The notes under the pieces: model-generated | Databases searched by the model: none | Seen by the model: only the letters and a program-made list of their open reading frames with translations | What the model was told of the DNA's origin: nothing | NCBI RefSeq assembly: GCF_000719775.1 | Contig: NZ_JOHR01000007.1 | Location: 62,001-126,000 of the forward strand | Origin: Streptomyces sp. NRRL F-5135 | GTDB lineage: Bacteria > Actinomycetota > Actinomycetes > Streptomycetales > Streptomycetaceae | DNA: 64,000 bases | Direction of reading: 5' to 3' | Made by a program: the position numbers and the translations under genes | Shown here: positions 18,439 to 27,897 of the stretch, piece after piece | How positions within the stretch are numbered: the first letter of the stretch is position 1 | Layout: every line of letters begins with the position of its first letter

Positions 18439-19278
18439 TCATCGGACCGCTGCCCGCCGGTACGCCCAGGTCGCCACGGCCAGGGACACGACACCGACGA
18501 CCGCGCACACGCCGAGATCGAGCGCGACGGCCGTCCAGTCGGGGTGCTTGTCGAACGTACGAGCGAGGGCCTCCACGCCGTATGTGGAGGGCAGCAGGTC
18601 GCGCGCGTAGGCCACCGGGCCCGGCAGCCGGTCCGCCGGCAGCACGCCCAGCAGGAGCGCGGCGGACATGCCGAGCTGGCCCAGCAGCGTCGCCAGTTCC
18701 TGGCGGGGCGCGAGGAGGCCGAGGGCGGCGCCCAGGCCGGCCAGTGCCGCGCCCGAGAGCGGGATGACCGCGGCCAGTATCCACAGGTGGTCGAGCGGCA
18801 GTTGGAAGAGCACGCTGCCGGTCACGGCGGTCACGGCGGTGCCGGGCACGGTGAAGGAGGCGTACGCCCCGGCCGCGCCGAGCACCACGGCGGCGGGCGG
18901 CACCGGCAGGGTGGCGTAGTGGTCCAGGCCGCCGCCGGCCCGTAGCTGGCCGAAGTACTGGGCGAGGAGGTTCAGTGCCACGAACGCCACGACGAGCACG
19001 CTCGACCCGGCGACCACCGCGCGCGCCTCGTCGCCGCCGTCGACCACGCCGCGCATCAGCACCATGATCCCGACGGACTGGAACGTCGCCACGAAGAGCA
19101 GCGGGATCCGGGCGACCCGGGCCCGCGACAGCTGGGCGCGGTAGACGGCGGCGAGCGAGGGCAGCAGCCGGGCGCGGGGCGCGAGGGGGGCGGGATCGCC
19201 CTCGGCCGTCCGCCGGGCCGGGCCGTCCGCCGCGGTCCCGGGCTTCCCGGCCACGGCCTCCACGGGCACGATGCTCAC
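18439..19278 (-). CDS. ABC-2 type transporter permease
   Basis: 279 residues, six hydrophobic segments in the ABC-2 arrangement after a 50-residue cytosolic N-terminus (RLLPSLAAVYRAQLSRARVAR precedes the first helix, about 60-78). Conserved features include LPVPPAAVVLGAA and LPSTYGVEALAR. It forms an exporter with the ATPase encoded 145 nt upstream on the same strand (19424-20404); substrate unknown, with drugs or lipids the usual choices for this class. The GTG at 19278 has AGGAG about 12 nt upstream. Confidence 0.87.
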   Translation of the reverse strand: MSIVPVEAVAGKPGTAADGPARRTAEGDPAPLAPRARLLPSLAAVYRAQLSRARVARIPLLFVATFQSVGIMVLMRGVVDGGDEARAVVAGSSVLVVAFVALNLLAQYFGQLRAGGGLDHYATLPVPPAAVVLGAAGAYASFTVPGTAVTAVTGSVLFQLPLDHLWILAAVIPLSGAALAGLGAALGLLAPRQELATLLGQLGMSAALLLGVLPADRLPGPVAYARDLLPSTYGVEALARTFDKHPDWTAVALDLGVCAVVGVVSLAVATWAYRRAAVR

Positions 19279-19423
19279 CTGGCGCTGCTCCTGTTCGCTG
19301 CGTACGTGTCGGACGGGCGGGCGCGGGGCGCGCGGACCGCCGCGGTCCCCCACCTTGTCATGGGCCCCTGCCGGGCCGGGCGGCCCGGTACGCTCCGGGC
19401 CCCGTGGCCCCCTCCTCCCGTGC

Positions 19424-20404
19424 TCATGCCTTCACCAGCCCGTTCGCGCGCCCGCCGAGCGCCAGGTAGACGTCCTCCAGGCTGGGCGTGGCCAGGGTGA
19501 AGTCGTCCAGGGCGGCGAAGGCCGCTCCGCCGGTCACCGCGGCGACGGCGGCGCGCGCCTCGTCCGGGGCGAGCCGCAGGACCCAGCGCCGCCCGGACTC
19601 CTGCGCCGACGCGCGCAGCGCGGCGACCTCCGGGACGTCCAGCGGGGCCCGCTCCCGCCACACCAGCTCGACCCGGACCTCGCCCGCCACCCGCTCCTTG
19701 AGGCCGGCGGGCGTGTCGCAGGCGATCACCCGGCCGCGCTCCAGCACGGCGACGCGGTCCAGGACGGTCTCGGCCTCGATGACGTTGTGGGTGACGAGCA
19801 GAACGGTCGTGCCGCTCTCGGCCCGCCGCCGGTCCACCGCGGCCCAGACCGCGCGCCGGGCGACCGGGTCCATGCCGGTGGTGGGCTCGTCCAGGACGAG
19901 TACGGACCGCTCGCCGACCAGGGCGGCGGCGAAACAGGCCAGTCGGCGCTGGCCCCCGGAGAGCTTCTTGAGCGGGCGCCCGGCGAGTTCGGTGAGCCCC
20001 AGCTCCCCGAGCACCGCGTCCCGCTCGGCACGCGCCCGCCGTACGCCGAGCCCGCGCAGCCGGCCGGTGGTCTCGGCGGCGAGCGCGACGGTCAGCTCGT
20101 CGAGTGCGGCGGACTCCTGCCCGAGGTAGCCGATGAGCCGGGCGGCGCGCTCGGGGTGGCGCACGAGGTCGTGGCCGAGCATGTCGACGGTGCCGGAGTC
20201 GGGCCGCATCAGGCCGGTGAGCTGGCGTACGAGGGTGGACTTGCCGGCCCCGTTCGGCCCGAGCAGACCGAAGATCTCACCGCGCCCGACATCGAGACAG
20301 ACCCCGTCCGTGGCCCGCACGGCGGGGGTCGCGGGAGTACCGCGCCGGCCGCGCGCGGCGGGGTACGTCTTGACCAAATCGCGCACCACGCAGACCGTAC
20401 TCAC
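19424..20404 (-). CDS. ABC-2 transporter ATP-binding protein
   Basis: 326 residues. Walker A GPNGAGKST (about 49-57), Q-loop GYLGQES, signature LSGGQRRLA, Walker B VLVLDEPTTGMD and switch histidine LLVTHNV. A C-terminal domain (about 235-320) is of the DrrA/NodI type found in drug and polysaccharide exporters. It pairs with the downstream permease. The GTG at 20404 (VSTVCVV) precedes the conserved DLVKTYP. It may use the self-resistance exporter mechanism, but no biosynthetic genes are nearby. Confidence 0.92.
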   Translation of the reverse strand: MSTVCVVRDLVKTYPAARGRRGTPATPAVRATDGVCLDVGRGEIFGLLGPNGAGKSTLVRQLTGLMRPDSGTVDMLGHDLVRHPERAARLIGYLGQESAALDELTVALAAETTGRLRGLGVRRARAERDAVLGELGLTELAGRPLKKLSGGQRRLACFAAALVGERSVLVLDEPTTGMDPVARRAVWAAVDRRRAESGTTVLLVTHNVIEAETVLDRVAVLERGRVIACDTPAGLKERVAGEVRVELVWRERAPLDVPEVAALRASAQESGRRWVLRLAPDEARAAVAAVTGGAAFAALDDFTLATPSLEDVYLALGGRANGLVKA

Positions 20405-20571
20405 GATGACCGACCATACGGCCTCCCGCCGGGGCCGGACGGCCCGGGGTGCGGATGCGGGCCCGTCCGCGGCGCGGCGCGGCAGACCGCGCGGGCCCTC
20501 GTCGTGCCGCGCGAGTACCGGGTGATCAAGGCCCTGCACCCGACGGCCGTCCCGGTGCCTCCCACGGCCCC

Positions 20572-21951
20572 CTACGGCACGTCCGCCGCGGCCCGTACGT
20601 CGATCTCCCGCCAGAACCCGGCCCTGATCGCGTACCTGTCGTGCTCGTCGATCTGGTCGTCCTTGTGGGCCAGCAGTCCGAACCGCGCCGCGTACCGCAG
20701 CAGTTCCCCGTCGATGCGGTGCGGCACCCGCGGGTAGAGCGCGGAGAGCTTCTGCACCAGGCTCGCGTCCGTCAGCCGCTCCATCCACCGGCGGGCGAAG
20801 ACCTGGCCGACCTCGAACGGGTCGCCCCCGACCGCGGTGATGTCCTCCTCGCGGTCGGCCCAGCGCTGTTCCGCGCTGGTGAGCTGGGCCAGGGTCGGCA
20901 GGGACGCCGTGTCGGGCGGCTCTCCCGCGGGACCGCTTCCGGGCCGTTCGACCCAGCCCTTGTCGGAGGACCAGCGCAGGGTGGCGCCCGTGGGCGCCGG
21001 GGACTGCGGCGGCTGCGGGACCGCGGGGCCCCGTAGTCCCGCCAGGTCCTTGGGCGTGGGCACGCCCCGGCCGCCGGACGTCACCGCCGGGCCGTCCGCG
21101 CCGTGCTCGGCGAGGGGCTGCTGGGCCGAGCCGTTGCGCCCGGCCGGACCCGGCGCCCCGGGAGCGGCCGGCATGCCCGGGGCCGTGGCGCCCTGCCCGG
21201 TGACCGCGCCGTTGCCCCCCGCGCCCGGTCCGTCCGACCCGGCCCGCGCCCCCGCGCCGCCCCGTGCCGCCTGTGCCCGCGCCTCGGCGACCCGTTCCGC
21301 GGACGCCGCCAGTGCCGACTCCGGCAGCGGTGCCGAGAGGATCGCCGCGATCTCCGGGCGCGGCACGGGCGGTGGGGCGCAGACACCGGCCGGATCCTTC
21401 GCCCGTACCGCCTTGGTGATCCACGCGCGGTCGAGCACCCGCCGCTCGTCGGCCTCGGCGACCAGGTCCTCGGACTGGTTGTAGTCACCGTCGGCGGCCT
21501 GGACGGCCCACAGGTGCACGGCCACACCGTGTTCCTTGGCGGACATCAGGCCGGGCAGCAGATCGCCGTCCCCGGTCACCAGCACCACGTCCGAGCAGGC
21601 CCGGTTCCGGGCCAGTTCGGTGAGTTCGGCGTGCATCGCGGCGTCGACGCCCTTCTGCGCCCAGCGCCCGTCGCTCCGGGTGAGGGCTCCCAGCCGTACG
21701 GTGACGCGGGGCATCACCCGCAACCGGCGGTGTTCGGGCTGGGGAACCCGGTCGGGCGCGCCGTCGAACCAGTAGATGCGGAGCAGCGGCCGTTCGGTGT
21801 CGGCCTCGGCGCGCTCGCGCAGGCCCTGGATCAGGGCGGTGTGGTCGACGGTGATCCGGGACCGGGCCGGTTCTCCCGCGAGGAGACTCGCGGCGGCGCC
21901 CAGCAGATATCCGGCGTCCACCAGGACGACGCAGCGGTCCACGCGTTCCAC
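20572..21951 (-). CDS. NYN-domain (PIN-like) RNase-type protein
   Basis: 459 residues. The N-terminal NYN domain has acidic active-site residues in VVLVDAGYLLG, YWFDGAPD, KGVDAAMHAEL and VLVTGDGDLLP, the layout of LabA/DUF88 nucleases. Residues about 215-330 are an Ala/Gly/Pro-rich linker. The C-terminal domain (about 340-455) includes RWADREEDITAVGGDPFEVGQVFARRW and AARFGLLAHKDDQIDEHDRY. Predicted to cut RNA; targets unknown. The GTG at 21951 is used; a GTG at 21942 has a better spaced AAGGTGG and is also possible. Confidence 0.87.
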   Translation of the reverse strand: MERVDRCVVLVDAGYLLGAAASLLAGEPARSRITVDHTALIQGLRERAEADTERPLLRIYWFDGAPDRVPQPEHRRLRVMPRVTVRLGALTRSDGRWAQKGVDAAMHAELTELARNRACSDVVLVTGDGDLLPGLMSAKEHGVAVHLWAVQAADGDYNQSEDLVAEADERRVLDRAWITKAVRAKDPAGVCAPPPVPRPEIAAILSAPLPESALAASAERVAEARAQAARGGAGARAGSDGPGAGGNGAVTGQGATAPGMPAAPGAPGPAGRNGSAQQPLAEHGADGPAVTSGGRGVPTPKDLAGLRGPAVPQPPQSPAPTGATLRWSSDKGWVERPGSGPAGEPPDTASLPTLAQLTSAEQRWADREEDITAVGGDPFEVGQVFARRWMERLTDASLVQKLSALYPRVPHRIDGELLRYAARFGLLAHKDDQIDEHDRYAIRAGFWREIDVRAAADVP

Positions 21952-22202
21952 CTTCTTTCGGGAACCTCGAAATCGGGAGGTGGTAGTTCGGAAGTCACGA
22001 GGGGTTTCCTTCGAGTCTGCCCGACGGCAAGAGGCTTGACGTCCGGAACTCGATCATCGGCGTGGCGCATGTCTCACGCCCGTCACGAACGACGACCCCC
22101 GCGAGGCGCCGCTGTCGACGGCAATGATCCACAATGCGGGGACTACCCGCCTGTGTGACGCTGTACCCGGCCTGGTCCCCACTCATCGCAGGAGGCGCCA
22201 CC

Positions 22203-22382
22203 ATGGCCAAGAACAAGAACCGGGATCGCGGCGGTAAACAGCACCACCGGTCGACGTCGGAACGGACGGGCGGGAGCCCGAAGTCCTCGTCGACGGAGGA
22301 ACGGGCCGAGGAGCGGCTGACGAACATCACACCCGCGGATGTGGAGCGCAAGGGGCGCCGGCGGCGTTTCGGCCACAACTGA
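22203..22382 (+). CDS. Small hydrophilic protein (59 aa)
   Basis: 59 residues, very basic and polar (MAKNKNRDRGGKQHHRSTSE ... NITPADVERKGRRRRFGHN), no hydrophobic helix, probably disordered. A perfect AGGAGG lies 7 nt before the ATG. Similar small hydrophilic proteins recur in Streptomyces; function unknown, nucleic-acid or ribosome binding is a guess from charge. Convergent with dnaE, separated by a hairpin. The 250 bases upstream (21952-22202) hold no other gene. Confidence 0.75.
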   Translation: MAKNKNRDRGGKQHHRSTSERTGGSPKSSSTEERAEERLTNITPADVERKGRRRRFGHN

Positions 22383-22428
22383 CGGCGGGGCCGCGAGCCG
22401 AGAGACACAGCGAGCGCACGAAGGGGAA

Positions 22429-22464
22429 GAGGGGCGCGCCCACCCGTTGCCGGGCGCGCCCCTC
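22429..22464. terminator. Terminator hairpin between small protein gene and dnaE
   Basis: A perfect 13-bp inverted repeat (22429-22441 and 22452-22464) with a 10-nt loop lies between two convergent genes, 46 nt after the plus-strand stop and 55 nt after the dnaE stop. Confidence 0.75.
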
Positions 22465-22518
22465 CGTGCCGTTCCCTGGTCGCCCGTGCCGTTGCCGCGA
22501 CCGCCCGCGCCGTCCCTG

Positions 22519-25500
22519 CTATCCCGCGAGGCAGCTGGGGCCCAGCAGCACCTTCAGGTCGCCGAAGAGCGCGGGGTCGGGCTGCACCCGGTGCCGGTCG
22601 AGCCTGAGCACCGTGGTCTTCCTGGCGCCCTGGAGCTTGATCCGGACCTCGGAGTTGCCCCGGTGGTGGCTGAGGATCTCGCCGAGCCTGCTGACCATCG
22701 GCGGGGTGACCTTGACCGTGGGGATGGTGATCGTGACGGGCGCGTTGCTGCCGGCGGACGACAGGTCGGGGACGGACAGTTCCATGGCGACGAGGCGGGG
22801 GATGTCCTCGCGCTTGTCGAGGCGGCCCTTGACGAAGACGACGGTGTCCTCGACGAGCTGGGTGGAGACGAGCTGATAGGTGGCGGGGAAGAACATGCAC
22901 TCGATGGAACCGGCGAGGTCCTCGACCGTGGCGATGGCCCAGGCGTTGCCCTGCTTGGTCATCTTGCGCTGGAGTCCGGAGATGATGCCGCCGACGGTCA
23001 CCACCGCACCGTCCGCGTGCTCACCGCTGGTGAGCTGCGCGATCGCCGCGTCGGCCTTGTCCGACAGGACGTGTTCCAGACCGAAGAGCGGATGGTCGGA
23101 CACGTACAGGCCGAGCATCTCCCTCTCCTGCGCCAGCAGGTAGGCCTTGTCCCACTCGACGTCGGAGAACTGCACGTCGAGCCCGAAGCCCGGCTCGTCC
23201 GCGCCCGTGTCGTCGCCCATGCCGCCGAACAGGTCGAACTGCCCCTCGGCCTCCTTGCGCTTGACCTGCACCACGTTGTCGATCATCGGCTCGTGGTGGG
23301 CGACCAGGCCCTTGCGGGTGTGGCCCATCTCGTCGAAGGCGCCGGCCTTGATCAGGGACTCGATCGTCCGCTTGTTGCAGACGACCGCCTCGACCTTGTC
23401 GAGGAAGTCCGGGAAGTTCGCGTACTTCCCCTTCGCCTTTCGGCAGCGAATGATCGAGTCCACCACGTTCTGCCCCACGTTCCGGACCGCCGTGAGACCG
23501 AACAGGATCACTTCGTCACCCTGTGCGGCGAAGTTCGGCTGCGACTCGTTGACGTTGGGCGGCAGCACCTTGATGCCCATGCGCCGGCACTCGTTCAGGT
23601 AGACGGCCGACTTGTCCTTGTCGTCCTTCACCGACGTCAGCAGCGCCGCCATGTACTCGGCCGGGTAGTTCGCCTTCAGGTAAGCGGTCCAGTAGGTGAC
23701 CAGTCCGTACGCGGAGGAGTGCGCCTTGTTGAACGCGTACCCGGCGAACGGGACCAGCACGTCCCAGAGGGCCTGGATGGCCTCGTCCGAGAAGCCCTTC
23801 TTCTTCGCGCCCTCCTGGAACAGGACGAAGTTCTTCGCCAGCTCCTCGGGCTTCTTCTTGCCCATCACCCGGCGCAGGATGTCGGCTTCGCCGAGGGAGT
23901 AACCGGCGATGATCTGGGCGGCCTTCTGCACCTGCTCCTGGTACACGATCAGGCCGTAGGTGAGGCCGAGGACCTCCTTGAGGGGCTCCTCCAGCTCCGG
24001 GTGGATCGGGGTGATCTCCTGCTGGCCGTTCTTGCGCAGCGCGTAGTTCGTGTGCGAGTTCATGCCCATCGGGCCCGGCCGGTACAGGGCCGAGACGGCG
24101 GAGATGTCCTCGAAGTTGTCGGGCTTCATCAGCCGCAGCAGCGACCGCATGGGGCCGCCGTCGAACTGGAAGACGCCGAGCGTGTCGCCACGGCAGAGCA
24201 GGTCGTACGTCTTGGGGTCGTCCAGGGGGATGGACAGCAGGTCGAGTTCGACGCCCTTGTTGGACTTCACCATCTTGACGGCGTCGTCCATGATGGTGAG
24301 GTTGCGCAGGCCCAGGAAGTCCATCTTCAGCAGGCCGAGCGACTCGCAGCTGGGGTAGTCCCACTGCGTGATCGTCACCCCGTCGGTGTGCCGGACCCAG
24401 ACCGGGACGTGGTCGGTGATGGTCTCGCTGGACATGATCACGCCGGCCGCGTGCACACCCATCTGCCGGACCAGGCCCTCCACACCCTTCGCGGTGTCGA
24501 TGACCTTCTTCACGTCCGGCTCGTTCTCGTACATCGACCGGATCTCGCCGGCCTCGGAGTAGCGCGGGTGCTTGGGGTCGGTGATGCCGTTGAGGTCGAT
24601 GCCCTTGCCCAGGACGTCGGCGGGCATGGCCTTGGTCAGCCGGTCGCCCATCGCGTACGGGTACCCCAGCACGCGGGCGGAGTCCTTGATGGCGTTCTTC
24701 GCCTTGATCTTGCCGTACGTGCCGATCATGGCGACCTTGTCGGCGCCGTACTTCTCGGTCACGTACCGGATGACCTCACCGCGCCTGCGCTCGTCGAAGT
24801 CGATGTCGACGTCGGGCATGGAGATGCGCTCGGGATTCAGGAACCGCTCGAAGATCAGCCCGTGTTCGATCGGGTCGAGGTCGGTGATCCCCATCGCGTA
24901 CGCCACGATCGAACCGGCCGCCGAACCACGCCCGGGGCCGACCGCGATCCCGTTGTTCTTCGCCCACATGATGAAGTCCGCGACCACGAGGAAGTACGCC
25001 GGGAACCCCATCTCGATGATGATGCCCATCTCGTACTCGACCTGCTTGAGCCGGTCCTCCGGAATCCCGTTCGGGAACCGGCGGGCCATGCCGCGCATGG
25101 TCTCCTCGCGGAACCAGGTCGTCTCGGTGAACCCGTCCGGCACGTCGAACTTCGGCATCAGGTCGCGCTTTTCGAACATGCCGCTGTCGTCGATCTGCTC
25201 GGCCACCAGGAGCGTGTTCGCGCACCCCTGCTGCCAGGCGTCCGAGGAGTCGATCGCGTACATCTCATCGGTCGACTTCAGGTAATAACCCGTCCCGTCG
25301 AACCGGAACCGGTCGGGATCGGACAGGTTCTTTCCCGTCTGAATGCACAGCAGCGCATCGTGCGCCGTCGCCTCGTGCGCGTAGGTGTAGTGCGAGTCGT
25401 TCGTCACCAGCGGCGGGATGCCGAGCTTGCGGCCGATGTCCAGCAGACCGTCGCGCACCCGCCGCTCGATCTCGATCCCGTGGTCCATCAGCTCCAGGAA

Positions 25501-26061
25501 ATATCGGTCCTTGCCGAAGATGTCCTGGTATTCGGAGGCCGCCTTCACCGCCTCGTCGTACTGGCCCAGCCGCAGCCGGGTCTGCAGCTCGCCCGAGGGG
25601 CAGCCGGTGGAGGCGATCAGCCCCTCCGACCACTTCGCCAGCGTCTCCTTGTCCATCCGGGGCCACTTCTGGAGCCAGCCCTCCGCGTACGCGTCGGAGG
25701 AGAGCCGGAAGAGATTGTGCAGCCCGGTCCTGTTCGCCGCCCAGATCGTCTTGTGCGTGTAACCACCCGAACCGGAGACGTCGTCCCGCTTCTGGTGCGG
25801 CTGGCCCCACTGCACCTTCCGCTTCAGCCGCCGCGACTCCGGCGCCACGTACGCCTCGATCCCGATGATCGGCGTCACGTTCGCCTTCTTCGCCGAGTGG
25901 AAGAAGTCGTACGCGCCGTGCAGGTTGCCGTGATCGGTCATGGCGATGTGCGTCATGCCCATCTCGTTGCACGCGTCGAACATGTCCTTCAGCCGCGCGG
26001 CACCGTCCAGGAGCGAGTACTGGGTGTGCACGTGCAGGTGCGTGAACGGCGGCTTGGTCAC
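22519..26061 (-). CDS. dnaE: DNA polymerase III alpha subunit
   Basis: 1180 residues, replicative polymerase of the DnaE1 type. An N-terminal PHP domain begins FTHLHVHTQYSLLDG. The catalytic acidic motif PDVDIDFD carries D417 and D419. Palm and fingers regions show GPGRGSAAGSIVAYA and MGVHAAGV.MS; the beta-clamp and HhH region contains AFDEMGHTRKGL; a C-terminal OB domain has VTVGGIISGLQRKMTKQGNAWAIATVEDL. Normal length for the family. The GTG at 26061 has GGAGG 8 nt upstream. It is divergent from the DUF2252 gene. Confidence 0.97.
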   Translation of the reverse strand: MTKPPFTHLHVHTQYSLLDGAARLKDMFDACNEMGMTHIAMTDHGNLHGAYDFFHSAKKANVTPIIGIEAYVAPESRRLKRKVQWGQPHQKRDDVSGSGGYTHKTIWAANRTGLHNLFRLSSDAYAEGWLQKWPRMDKETLAKWSEGLIASTGCPSGELQTRLRLGQYDEAVKAASEYQDIFGKDRYFLELMDHGIEIERRVRDGLLDIGRKLGIPPLVTNDSHYTYAHEATAHDALLCIQTGKNLSDPDRFRFDGTGYYLKSTDEMYAIDSSDAWQQGCANTLLVAEQIDDSGMFEKRDLMPKFDVPDGFTETTWFREETMRGMARRFPNGIPEDRLKQVEYEMGIIIEMGFPAYFLVVADFIMWAKNNGIAVGPGRGSAAGSIVAYAMGITDLDPIEHGLIFERFLNPERISMPDVDIDFDERRRGEVIRYVTEKYGADKVAMIGTYGKIKAKNAIKDSARVLGYPYAMGDRLTKAMPADVLGKGIDLNGITDPKHPRYSEAGEIRSMYENEPDVKKVIDTAKGVEGLVRQMGVHAAGVIMSSETITDHVPVWVRHTDGVTITQWDYPSCESLGLLKMDFLGLRNLTIMDDAVKMVKSNKGVELDLLSIPLDDPKTYDLLCRGDTLGVFQFDGGPMRSLLRLMKPDNFEDISAVSALYRPGPMGMNSHTNYALRKNGQQEITPIHPELEEPLKEVLGLTYGLIVYQEQVQKAAQIIAGYSLGEADILRRVMGKKKPEELAKNFVLFQEGAKKKGFSDEAIQALWDVLVPFAGYAFNKAHSSAYGLVTYWTAYLKANYPAEYMAALLTSVKDDKDKSAVYLNECRRMGIKVLPPNVNESQPNFAAQGDEVILFGLTAVRNVGQNVVDSIIRCRKAKGKYANFPDFLDKVEAVVCNKRTIESLIKAGAFDEMGHTRKGLVAHHEPMIDNVVQVKRKEAEGQFDLFGGMGDDTGADEPGFGLDVQFSDVEWDKAYLLAQEREMLGLYVSDHPLFGLEHVLSDKADAAIAQLTSGEHADGAVVTVGGIISGLQRKMTKQGNAWAIATVEDLAGSIECMFFPATYQLVSTQLVEDTVVFVKGRLDKREDIPRLVAMELSVPDLSSAGSNAPVTITIPTVKVTPPMVSRLGEILSHHRGNSEVRIKLQGARKTTVLRLDRHRVQPDPALFGDLKVLLGPSCLAG

Positions 26062-26455
26062 GGCGGGGGCCTCCAGTGGAACGGCTGGCACGAACGGTCG
26101 GACGACCCGTCGGGCACGGAGCCCGGCAGGCGGTGGGACAGACTGGCGGGTGGCGGGGCAAGTGGCGGAACAGGCGGTTGAGCAGGCGGTTGTACGGGCG
26201 GATCCCCTGGCCGGAACCCGGGCCCCGGCTCTGCGGGCGGTCCGGGGAGCACCGGGGGGACAGCGTCGAAGTCTACGACCTGACACCGACGACCGGGCCG
26301 CCGGAGGGCGCCGGTGGGACGGCCCGCGCGGACCGTGGTAAGGGCCGGGCGGCGGGCACTCGCGGGCCCCTTCGGGCGTTGGCCCCACTGGGAGGGGCCT
26401 GGGCTCCGTCCGCGAGAATCCGATCCCATTGTCATGCACCAGGAGGCACCCAGCG
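26062..26455. other. Divergent intergenic region dnaE / DUF2252 gene
   Basis: 394 bases with no supported gene. It must hold both promoters. The DUF2252 gene has AGGAGG at 26441-26446. Open frames through this stretch continue dnaE or the DUF2252 gene upstream but have no family similarity. No convincing promoter boxes were found by eye. Confidence 0.4.
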
Positions 26456-27796
26456 ATGTCGGTCCCGCGACCTGTAGGAGCAGCTGACGAGCAGCGCGGC
26501 GAGGAGATCCTCGCCGTCTTCGACACCGCCTTCGGTGAGCTGCTGGCCGCCGACCCGGCAGCCTTCCGGGTGAAATTCAGGAAGATGGCCGCCTCCGCGT
26601 TCGCCTTCTACCGGGGCACGGCCTGCCTGTTCTACTACGACCTGGAGCGCGAGCGCGCCGCCACGGGGGACACCGGTCCGTTCCTCGACGAGCGCACCGG
26701 CCGGGTGTGGATCCACGGCGATCTGCACGCCGAGAACTTCGGTACGTACATGGACGCCAACGGCCGGCTGATCTTCAACGTCAACGACTTCGACGAGGCG
26801 TACGTGGGCCCCTTCACCTGGGACCTGAAGCGCCTCGCCGCCTCCCTCGCCCTGGTCGGCTACACGAAGGCGCTCAGCGACGATCAGATCACCGCGCTGG
26901 TGGAGATCTGCGCGGGCGCCTACCGTGAGCGGATCCACGCCCTGGCCACCGGCGCCAAGAACGACGAGGTGCCGCCCTTCACCCTGGACACGGCCGCGGG
27001 GCCGCTGCTGGACGCGCTGCGTTCCGCGCGCTCGCGCACCCGCTTCGGGCTGCTGGACTCGATGACCGAGATACGGGAGTACGAGCGCCGGTTCGCGGCC
27101 GGCGGCGGCTCCGTCGAGCTGGACGCGGCCACCCGGTACAAGATCCTCGCCGCTTTCGACGGCTATCTGGAGACGCTTCCCGAGTCCAGCCTGCACCGCC
27201 CGGACTCCTACCGGGTGAAGGACGTCGTGGGCCGGCGCGGGGTCGGCATCGGCTCGGCGGGCCTGCCCTCGTACAACATCCTCCTGGAGGGCAACAGCGA
27301 CGCCCTGGAGAACGACGTGGTGATCTACATGAAGCAGGCGCAGACCCCGGCGGTCTCCCGGCACATCACCGACGGCGCCGTCCGCGACTACTTCCAGCAC
27401 GAGGGCCACCGCACGGTGATCTCGCAGCGGGCGCTCCAGGCGCACGCCGACCCCTGGCTCGGCTGGACCGAGCTGGACGGCGCGGGCCAGCTGGTGGCGG
27501 AGGTCTCCCCGTACGCGGTGGACCTGGACTGGTCGGACCTGGACGACCCGGAGGAGATCTCGGCGGTGGTCGCCGACCTCGGCAGGGCCACGGCCACCAT
27601 GCACGCGTCCGCGGACGACGAGAGCGGCCACTCCCTGGTGCCGTTCTCCACGGAGCGCGCCATCGACGCCGCCATAGCCGCCGACGAGGACGGTTTCGGC
27701 GCTCTGCTGGTGGACTTCGCCCATTCCTACGGGGCGCGCGCCCGCGCCGATCACCAGATCTTCGTGGACCTCTTCCGCAACGGACGGCTCGGCTGA
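26456..27796 (+). CDS. DUF2252 family protein
   Basis: 446 residues, soluble. It has kinase-like (aminoglycoside phosphotransferase-related) motifs: WIHGDLHAENFGTY (about 83-96), the brace HGDxHxxN of this superfamily, and FNVNDFDEAYVGPF with the metal-binding Asp. The middle has VGRRGVGIGSAGLPSYNILLEG, and the end is Asp/His-rich (FAHSYGARARADHQIF). The substrate is unknown; it may be a small-molecule kinase or a pseudoenzyme. The ATG at 26456 has AGGAGG 9 nt upstream. Confidence 0.88.
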   Translation: MSVPRPVGAADEQRGEEILAVFDTAFGELLAADPAAFRVKFRKMAASAFAFYRGTACLFYYDLERERAATGDTGPFLDERTGRVWIHGDLHAENFGTYMDANGRLIFNVNDFDEAYVGPFTWDLKRLAASLALVGYTKALSDDQITALVEICAGAYRERIHALATGAKNDEVPPFTLDTAAGPLLDALRSARSRTRFGLLDSMTEIREYERRFAAGGGSVELDAATRYKILAAFDGYLETLPESSLHRPDSYRVKDVVGRRGVGIGSAGLPSYNILLEGNSDALENDVVIYMKQAQTPAVSRHITDGAVRDYFQHEGHRTVISQRALQAHADPWLGWTELDGAGQLVAEVSPYAVDLDWSDLDDPEEISAVVADLGRATATMHASADDESGHSLVPFSTERAIDAAIAADEDGFGALLVDFAHSYGARARADHQIFVDLFRNGRLG

Positions 27797-27831
27797 CGGC
27801 CACCCCTGGGCGGGACCATGCGGCATCTTGT

Positions 27832-27857
27832 CGTATGACCGTTTTCGTATGACCTTT
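27832..27857. promoter_or_regulatory. Direct repeat upstream of the 27898 membrane-protein gene
   Basis: CGTATGACCGTTT (27832-27844) is followed by CGTATGACCTTT (27846-27857), a 14-bp periodic direct repeat ending about 40 nt before the ATG at 27898. The segment is AT-rich compared with its surroundings, so it may be part of the promoter or an operator. The factor is unknown. Confidence 0.45.
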
Positions 27858-27897
27858 TAAGGACCGCTTACCCCCGGTCATGGCACACTCGGCGGCG

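Noticed and set aside
18439..20404. ABC exporter as part of an antibiotic cluster
   Set aside because: No biosynthetic, regulatory or resistance genes nearby; neighbours are conserved core genes.
22339..26181. 1280-codon open frame on the plus strand opposite dnaE
   Set aside because: It is the complement of a strongly conserved dnaE reading frame. Long antisense frames arise from high third-position GC. The translation is rich in Val/Leu/Arg/His without any domain.
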